Positions 57,749 through 64,000 of a stretch of 64,000 nucleotides of DNA are shown here, piece by piece; position 1 is the stretch's first letter; every line of letters starts with the position of its first letter. The position numbers and the translations under genes are program-made. Location: assembly GCA_033032175.1 (NCBI GenBank), contig CM065316.1, forward strand, positions 2,140,115-2,204,114. Direction: 5' to 3'. This DNA is from Saturnia japonica (taxonomy: Eukaryota; Arthropoda; Insecta; Lepidoptera; Saturniidae). The notes below the pieces were generated by a model, which did not search any database, had not been told where the DNA came from, and saw nothing but the letters and a program-made list of their open reading frames with translations.

Positions 57749-58100
57749 CTAGTTGATTCCCGCGACATCGTCTGCGGTGTTTATTATACTAACACATCGG
57801 CAAGAAAGCTCATTGTAGTTACTTAAAACTTTAGTAACTTTTTTGAATGAAGAAATAAATATTTTTATATAATAAGGACCGACTATCTAGCTAGAGTGTA
57901 AAAAAAAATGATTTTGTTAAGTAGTTTTTACGTGATAGGCGCACAATGGCTAATCTCTATGATATTATTTATCTATACAAATAAATAAAACCACAATTCG
58001 TTTATAAAAACAAACCCATAAACACGATGTAGAAAATCAAACGATACACAGTAAAATAATCGTGACAGCGCCATCTCTTATCAATACAAAAAGTTACCAT
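57749..58100 (-). mobile_element. Family Q Helitron-like element
   Basis: The 3' end on the minus strand is CTAG at 57749-57752, preceded by A, and is adjoined by the 'attcccgcgacatcgtctgc' hairpin region. The interior is AT-rich. The right end near 58100 ('agcgccatctcttatcaat') is approximate. Confidence 0.55.
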
Positions 58101-58124
58101 AAAAATATTTCATTTATTTTATAT

Positions 58125-58629
58125 ATTAACTGTGTCTGTTTGTAATGTTAAAACAACAGTTTTTTAGTAAATGCATTTGAAAACATACGATATCTAAAGA
58201 AAAAAAAAAAACAATTTTCAAATTTTTGTCTGTCTGTCTGTTTGTTCCGGGTAATCTCAGAAACGGTTGGACCGATTTTGACGGGACTTTCACTGATAAA
58301 TAGCTGATGTTATAGGGATTAACTTAGGCTACTTTTATTTTAGAAAAAGAATTAGGGTTCCGCACAGATAAAAAAAAACTGGTCGTAGTGAATCAATTCG
58401 TGGGTTTATATGGCTTACGCTGAGTAAACCATAAGAGATATAGCAAAATAATATATTAAACAATTGTAGACATTAAAAAGACCTACAAAAATGTCAGAGA
58501 GACTATACGTCTATCTTTTAAGGAACACCTACAATAAGCCCTTTTGTCTTTAAAATAGCCAGGCGCGAGGGAGTAAAATTAACGAGAGCATTCTGTAGTT
58601 CACGTGAACGAAGCCACGGGCACAGCTAG
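58125..58629 (+). mobile_element. Family F Helitron-like element, copy 3
   Basis: 'actgtgtctgtttgtaatg', a 'gtctgtctgtctgttt' run, 'gaaacggttggaccgattt', 'aattagggttccgca' and the terminal hairpin 'cgaagccacgggcacag' lead to CTAG at 58626-58629, followed by T. It aligns along its length with 24015-24545. Confidence 0.8.
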
Positions 58630-58784
58630 TATAGATATATGTACATGTTTTTTCCCAAAAAAGTTTTCATTAAACGTTTTAATATGTTTGAGATAGATAT
58701 TTGGCACATTTTTCTTTTTCTTCCTTTGTAGAATCAACGTATATATAAATTATATACAATTCTGCAAATTTTACGTGTGTACAA

Positions 58785-58970
58785 TAATTTTGTAACCTGT
58801 AAAAGTGCAAACAACGCTCTAACAAAATGGTCGCACCTCTAGAACTTTCGAGGGAGTTTTGTGTGTCAACTCGAAATTCATTTTCCTTATCATTTTGGTA
58901 TTTTTCTTCAATTGTGCACAATAGCCAAACTATATTAAGCTTAATTTTTTTCAAAAAAAAGAAGACCAAC
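58785..58970 (+). repeat. Family J repeat, copy 7
   Basis: 'ctctaacaaaatggtcgca', 'tcgagggagttttgtgtgt' and 'tgtgcacaatagccaaact' fit the family. The stem-loop has been lost. Overlapping ORFs on both strands (58679-58969, 58827-59030) are not genes. Confidence 0.65.
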
Positions 58971-58984
58971 TGTCATGCTTTTGA

Positions 58985-59215
58985 GGAGTTTTCTAGTGTA
59001 TCTATGAAGTCGAAGGTCCAATTAAATTAAAATGGGACTACCCTTGAGGCCAAAATCGGTTCATAAACAAAGAAGTTATGGCTGAACATCCATATAAAAT
59101 GTCCATTCGAAGTACGAACCTCTTTTTTTAAGTTAATTAAAAATGTGACAAATATTACAAAATATAAAGTAAAATAACGCAATTTTATAAACCAAAATAA
59201 AAACCAATACATATC
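58985..59215 (-). mobile_element. Family N dispersed repeat, copy 3
   Basis: On the minus strand it has 'tatatggatgttcagccata', 'cttctttgtttatgaaccga' and 'ttggaccttcgacttcat', matching 46225-46450. Confidence 0.65.
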
Positions 59216-59929
59216 GAATTAAGATCCCGCTAAAAATTCTTACTTGGTACATTATTTTATATGCACTTAGACGCTTACAATAATAGGTACGTTCTCCTTT
59301 GTTCCCTCCCGACGCGTTGCAAATTTAAGAGCGTCACAACTTGAAATATTCTAAGTATAGTGTGATAAAAGTTATTTTTACAACACGTGCCGTCCCAAGG
59401 GTTCAGTCGACGCTTTGCACTCTCTGATCTGCGCCGACGATGATGTATTAGATTTTTTATAGGATTTCTTGGATGTATGTTTACGCGGCTCGGTGTTGCC
59501 ACATGACACTAATTTCTAAACTTCCCCGATTTTCAGGAATTTATAATCCTATGGTGTACAATTGTTTTTTTTCGTGCTTATTGTAAAGACCGTGGTATTA
59601 AGGTCATTACTCGATCAATAAATTATACAGAAATATATTACAATCAGTTTATTGCTTCACACTTAATATAATACCCGCACGTACTAATAATTAAACACCC
59701 GGCTAGTTACGTCAGAATACAACACTGGAAATAGAATGCCCCACATCGCTCAGATGCCTGCGCTTTATAGGAGTACCGCCGCTGCGCCGGCGCAGTGCCG
59801 AGCCACCAATCTACCTTGAGCGATAGTATGCTATAATGTGCTATTCCACATGACATACGATAACGGCGTTTATCGTCTTCAGCGTCAATAGAGTCTTCTA
59901 ATGTGTGATGTTACATTATACACCTTTTT
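59216..59929. other. Unassigned stretch with a GC-rich palindrome island
   Basis: 59690-59830 holds 'tttataggagtaccgccg' and the perfect 14-bp palindrome CTGCGCCGGCGCAG (59782-59795). The 75-codon minus ORF at 59275-59502 is unrecognised. Confidence 0.4.
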
Positions 59930-60260
59930 TATAGTAGCACAGCAAAATTAGTGTATTGTACCTGATGGTAATCATAGTATAATCCAGAAACAAGGACGAC
60001 CATCGAGAGATCAGTAATGTTTCAATGGTCTTTGCTGTCCTGAAAGCCTCTCGGCAATTCGATATACACTGACTAATCCCGAAACGTGACTAACAAAAAG
60101 ATTCACTGATACGAATTTATCGCCATGTGTATGGTGGTTGATACCCATATGAGTACAGAGATCTACCATCCCACCTAATTACTGGATATAGTTCGGCTGA
60201 TCTCGGACACAGCTGTTGTCAGGCATGGTAGATAGTGACCCAATAATACTGGTGCAGATT
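59930..60260 (+). mobile_element. Family A interspersed repeat, copy 8
   Basis: It opens with 'tttttatagtagcacagca', then 'acctgatggtaatcatagta', 'taatcccgaaacgtgacta', 'gtgtatggtggttgataccc' and 'ctaccatcccacctaatta'. It is the longest copy next to 3345-3700. Confidence 0.75.
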
Positions 60261-61244
60261 TCGCTAGAAGTTGGTATCTCAGAAAAAACTTGTACACTCA
60301 AGCAAATACCAGAGGCTTAGCACCATCATCCGCCCCGGAGGACCTATTTTAGCTCGTCGGTACCCAAAATTTTGCAAACGTCAGAGGCCATATTCCATAT
60401 TCTACGTTCCCGGCGCCTGAAGGCTTATTTTTTTAACTTCTTGCTGTACGAAACAACAAGGTCTCTTGATCGATCGATACTGAAATGTTGGTAATATTGC
60501 GGATCAGGATAATGTTTACATGGTACAAGACCTTGAAACCTGGTACGTCTACCATCCCTGGCAGTCGTTTTCTACCACCCAGCAAACATCTTACAAAATG
60601 AATGTTATAATTAAAACATTGCCATCAATATCTGTCGTCTCTAACCGCAGAATATTCTGTGATCTAAATAAAGATAGTATGTTTAATTACGAATTCTGTT
60701 CTCTCTAAATTAATAAAATAGTAATTTCCATGTGTTAAATAAATAAATAAATATTTCAGTTTTGTATTTTTGTACAGCGATGTCTGTATTTTTTTTTTTT
60801 TGTAATGGCAACATTAGTTGCAAGAGAAGCGTTATAGTTCAACTTAACAGTGTTGCAAAGTGAGGCATTCTGTTCTATTTTAAAGATAATAGAAATATTG
60901 TACAACTCTAAAACAACAACAATGTCTTAGAATTTCGTTAGTAAATTCTTTCGTCGGCAAACAAACAGAATAATATAGTATTTATGAAAAGGTTTTCAGG
61001 AATAATGTTTGTTGGAAAAGCGAAGAGAATACGGTTTCTTAGAATGTTATGGTAGGTACAAATATGCATAAAGTAGTTATCAAAAACAATATTTTTTACA
61101 AACACATACGTGGTTCTAAGAATTTGTCTCGTAAACATGGAGAAGTTGTCCGTTTTTAAAAACCACTTAAGTTAATTCAGTAGCTATTTTCTTAATAAGC
61201 TTTTGTAAAAGTGGCAATAGTTTACTTAGTAGGTATATAATATA
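60261..61244. other. Unassigned stretch
   Basis: 60270-60420 has mixed composition and may be an extension of family A. A T-run lies at about 60789-60801. ORFs at 60520-60708 (+) and 60938-61138 (-) are unrecognised. Confidence 0.35.
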
Positions 61245-62010
61245 CTAGCGACCCAACCCACCTTCGCACGGGTACAATTTACAATGTGGTGTATTTTATG
61301 TTTAAAAAGCCTGATTATAGTTTATCACTTTAATGTTGACAGTTCATTACTTCATAACTGCCTCATTGGCCTAGTGTTCCAGGTGATACAGGCATGATGG
61401 TGTGTTATGTAACTTAATAGTCACGAAAAGTGCGCTTAGCTTGCGGTGCGCAATTCATCATAGGTGCGGACTGCGGAGTTCCGGCCAACCGACCACGACC
61501 GTTTTGCTGAGAGGAATTTCTTTTATTTCTTTGGTCGCGCGTAATTTTGTATTCGTAGCTAAGTAACAAATTTATCTGGATAATGATTAATACTGAATTA
61601 GAGAAAATAGCTTCGCAAGTAATGTAATATTTTTAATTATTATGTTGAAGATAAAAATGATAACTGCGAGTCAACCTTAGGAGATAGACATATGCCATTG
61701 CAGACTTTTCTATAAGCTTTTTGAAGAACTACAATTCTTTAGAACGTTACTTTGACATATCTCATAAGGTTTAGCCAGCCTACCATGTAAGCGCCCGAAA
61801 ATCATTTTTGACGATTTGATTACAAATAATTGAATATTATCTACTATACAAAAAACTTAATTGGAATGAATTGTATATATGAATGAACCTTCTGTAAAAT
61901 AATTTTTAAATGGTAGTGAATAGCACATTAAAATCCGTTGCGTAGTTTAAAAGATCTAAGCATACATATGGATAAACACCGGGAAGCGACTTTACTTTAT
62001 ACTATTTAAA
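61245..62010 (-). mobile_element. Family G composite Helitron-like element, copy 2, with embedded SINE B
   Basis: On the minus strand it starts near 'agtataaagtaaagtcgctt' and ends with CTAG at 61245-61248 (A before it), after the hairpin 'acccgtgcgaaggtgggttg'. It aligns with 42905-43831, including the SINE site. No protein is supported. Confidence 0.8.
61356..61412 (+). mobile_element. Family B SINE, copy 4 (internally deleted)
   Basis: Only the start 'actgcctcattggcctagt' and the end 'ggtgatacaggcatgatgg' remain, joined after deletion of the body. The left flank ATTACTTCAT (61346-61355) matches the 10-bp duplication at 43501/43719 with one change (reverse complement). Confidence 0.75.
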
Positions 62011-62689
62011 GAAGATGAATATATCATAATAAAGATATTTCAAAAATATATAAAATGATATTTGTTATACGTCTAGAAATAGTAAGGGTATTTGTACTGT
62101 TTATTACAACTTCCCAGAACAATGGCAGACAGACACTGACATTTCAAAATGATGAAAGTAACGTTTTAAACCTTTTCTTGTGAGTTTAAATTACATTTCT
62201 TAATACAAATTCTAGTGGCGAGTAAAAAAGAAAACTGAATTTTTTGTAGAAACGTGAACGTCAAAATGATTTTTTGTTGTACCTAGTCTAAGATTACTGT
62301 GAGGTTACTTATTGAAACAAAGCCCGTCGCGTCGAGTGACCGTTTTCACTCCGGGACTTATTATTTAGAGCTCCCATTACGCAAGAGTGTTTCAACACCG
62401 ATGCTAACCAACCGCGTAAAGCCGTGTGGTCCAAGGTTGAAACTGTTTGTCATATCTGCTAATAGGTTAATAAAAGTTGCTAGAAAAACATGGATTTTGA
62501 TATAACTAAAAGGGAAATACTACCAAAATTCGAATACTTTGTATTTTTATTAATTTTTGAAATTGCAACACTTCAATATTTAAAATTTGAGTTTTTCTCG
62601 AGATCTTGGTTTGTCCTGTTGTGGTTTTTATGTAGTTCTGATACATACTTTATTTGACTTAATATTGTTAAAGTTTTGTTATTTTGTAT
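62011..62689. other. Unassigned stretch
   Basis: A 68-codon plus ORF (62299-62505) includes 'TPMLTNRVKPCGPRLKLFVI'. I do not recognise it. The rest is AT-rich. Confidence 0.35.
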
Positions 62690-62845
62690 CCATATGAAGT
62701 GGATTATAAATAATGAACTATGTATAATATACATTGTATTTTAAGTTACCACAAAAATTCCGTGGACAGTTTTAGTTCTATCAAGTGCGCTACGATCTTG
62801 TTAGAACCATATTTGAAGCTTAGAAAATACGAAGTTAAGCTTAAA
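62690..62845 (-). repeat. Family J repeat, copy 8
   Basis: Stem CTATCAAG (62778-62785), an 11-nt loop, then CTTGTTAG (62797-62804), with one mismatch. 'gttaccacaaaaattccgtg' and 'gaagtggattataaat' flank it. The 67-codon ORF at 62720-62923 is incidental. Confidence 0.7.
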
Positions 62846-62981
62846 AGACGTGTTTACAGAGAGCCCTTAATAATAAGTAAAAAAACAACAAACATTATTA
62901 TAAGCATTTTATCTGGATCTTGAAATGATATGTTGTATTTTTTTATTCATTAACATCGGTTTTTTTTTGTGCCTATCTGAA

Positions 62982-63080
62982 TCGGATTATAAATATAAAC
63001 GGGAAGAACACATTCGGAGATTCCACAAAAAAATTCTAGAAAGTTCTAACAAGGGAGTTATCATCTTGTTATGATACAGA
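62982..63080 (-). repeat. Family J repeat, copy 9
   Basis: Stem CTAACAAG (63046-63053), an 11-nt loop, then CTTGTTAT (63065-63072), with seven of eight pairs kept. 'tcggattataaatataaac' precedes it. Confidence 0.7.
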
Positions 63081-63234
63081 AATCGTCATAAGACGGTCAC
63101 TATATGCCTTTGATAATGGCATTAATGATCTTCAATAAAGATGACTACTTGCCAAGTTACTAAGAACAAAAATAAATATGTTAGTTAACCTGTATATCTT
63201 ATTTATCGAGAATTTATGCTAACCATATCTTTTT

Positions 63235-63455
63235 TAACTTGCATCTATTATTTTCTTCTGTTCTAGAAAATTAGCCGTAACCTCTTTGTTTATGAACCGA
63301 TTTGTACGATTCTTTTTCTGTTGGATGGGGGTACCTCAAGGGTGGTCCAATTTTAATTTAATTTGCATTAGATCTTCAACTTCGAAAATAAAAAATAGAT
63401 AACTCACAGAAGTTGGTTTTCTTTTTTGTTATAAGTTGTTATTGGGTTTGAATTA
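63235..63455 (+). mobile_element. Family N dispersed repeat, copy 4
   Basis: 'tttgtttatgaaccgattt', 'tctgttggatgggggtacc', 'tcaagggtggtccaatttt' and 'acagaagttggttttcttt' match 46225-46450. Confidence 0.7.
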
Positions 63456-64000
63456 ATTTCTTTTTTTATTTATTGAACCAAACTGATGTTTATTGTCCAA
63501 TGTTAACTCGAGTTAATCATGCCTTTTTGAAGGTAACTAATTGGGGTTATGTCGACAGTCTCATTGTCTGCGAATTATCTATTATATACCCTTTGAATAA
63601 TTTCCGCAATAACTCATTGTCTACACCACAAAGTAACGTAAGCCATTCGTAATATAAACTGGAGCGTTTCCCTGCGCTGTAATTGGTCGTTCGGTATGTT
63701 TGATCTTGGCGCGGACGAATGGCCACGTCCGATTCAAATTTCAACTGATCGTGTTTCCGTTTCCGATGAGTTTTCTTTTTTAAACTTTTTTGAAGAAATC
63801 GGCGTTGATATAAACAAAGTTTTGAATTATAAATAATAATTTATTGATTATAATTGCTTATATTTATTTAAGTTTTTTTCTTTATCGATTAGAATTAATA
63901 CTTCAACTGCATCCACAAGTGCAGCTGTCCGAACGCACGGATAGTTGCTCGATGACATATTTTCAAGTTTAAAATGATAGCTAATTAGATGGGTAGGTAC
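63456..64000. other. Unassigned right flank
   Basis: A 65-codon minus ORF (63547-63744) lies in a patch of mixed composition ('tgatcttggcgcggacgaat'). It has no recognised motif. The rest is AT-rich. Confidence 0.35.

Overview
The window looks like repeat-dense, AT-rich intergenic or intronic DNA from an insect, most likely a moth or butterfly (Lepidoptera). This rests on recognising repeat types that are very common in lepidopteran genomes: tRNA-derived SINEs, short Helitron-like elements with TC...CTAG ends inserted between A and T, and decayed non-LTR retrotransposon tails. I found no convincing complete host gene. Almost every open reading frame above 60 codons is a chance ORF in AT-rich DNA or lies inside a repeat. 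One small candidate exon (about 35.36-35.49 kb) and a few GC-rich, non-repeated islands (20.87, 34.69, 35.75-35.95 and 59.70-59.83 kb) are the only places where host function might be sought. There is no CRISPR, operon, rRNA gene or intact tRNA gene.

Recognisable protein remnants all come from transposable elements and all are broken. They are a non-LTR reverse transcriptase C-terminus at 53.89-54.70 kb (+), an RTE-like reverse transcriptase C-terminus at 32.25-32.84 kb (+), two short related LINE tails at 19.88-20.02 and 22.47-22.64 kb (+), a LINE tail with a zinc-finger-like end at 10.40-10.70 kb (-), and the 3' part of a DDE (mariner/Tc1-type) transposase at 35.02-35.34 kb (-).

Most of the rest is made of interspersed families, called here by letters. 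A: about 350 bp, 8 copies. B: tRNA-headed SINE, 4 copies. C: a second tRNA-headed SINE, 2 copies. S: a third tRNA-headed SINE, 1 copy. E, F, G, I, P, Q and X: Helitron-like elements (HLEs). J: a 100-285 bp repeat with a conserved stem-loop, 9 copies. K: GC-rich and A-tailed, 5 copies plus one partial unit. L: LINE-tail-like, 2 copies. M, N and O: other dispersed repeats, 4, 4 and 2 copies.

Layout. 0-10 kb holds copies of A, B, E, I and K between unassigned AT-rich DNA. 10-22 kb holds the first LINE tails, SINE C, and I and J copies, with a head-to-head HLE pair at 21 kb. 22-34 kb holds F, N, S, K and a nested J-in-O structure, then the RTE remnant. 34-38 kb holds the transposase remnant, the candidate exon, the GC-rich islands and two adjacent J copies. 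38-53 kb is mostly unassigned, with G, X, N, M, C, A and K. 53-64 kb holds J joined to a LINE, SINE B, a run of three HLEs (57.5-58.6 kb) and the second copy of composite G.

The most informative observations are a SINE trapped at the same site in two HLE copies, so probably amplified with its host element, and a stem-loop in family J whose arms show a paired base change between copies. Family letters are local names. Clade names are inferences from remembered protein motifs and have not been checked by database search.
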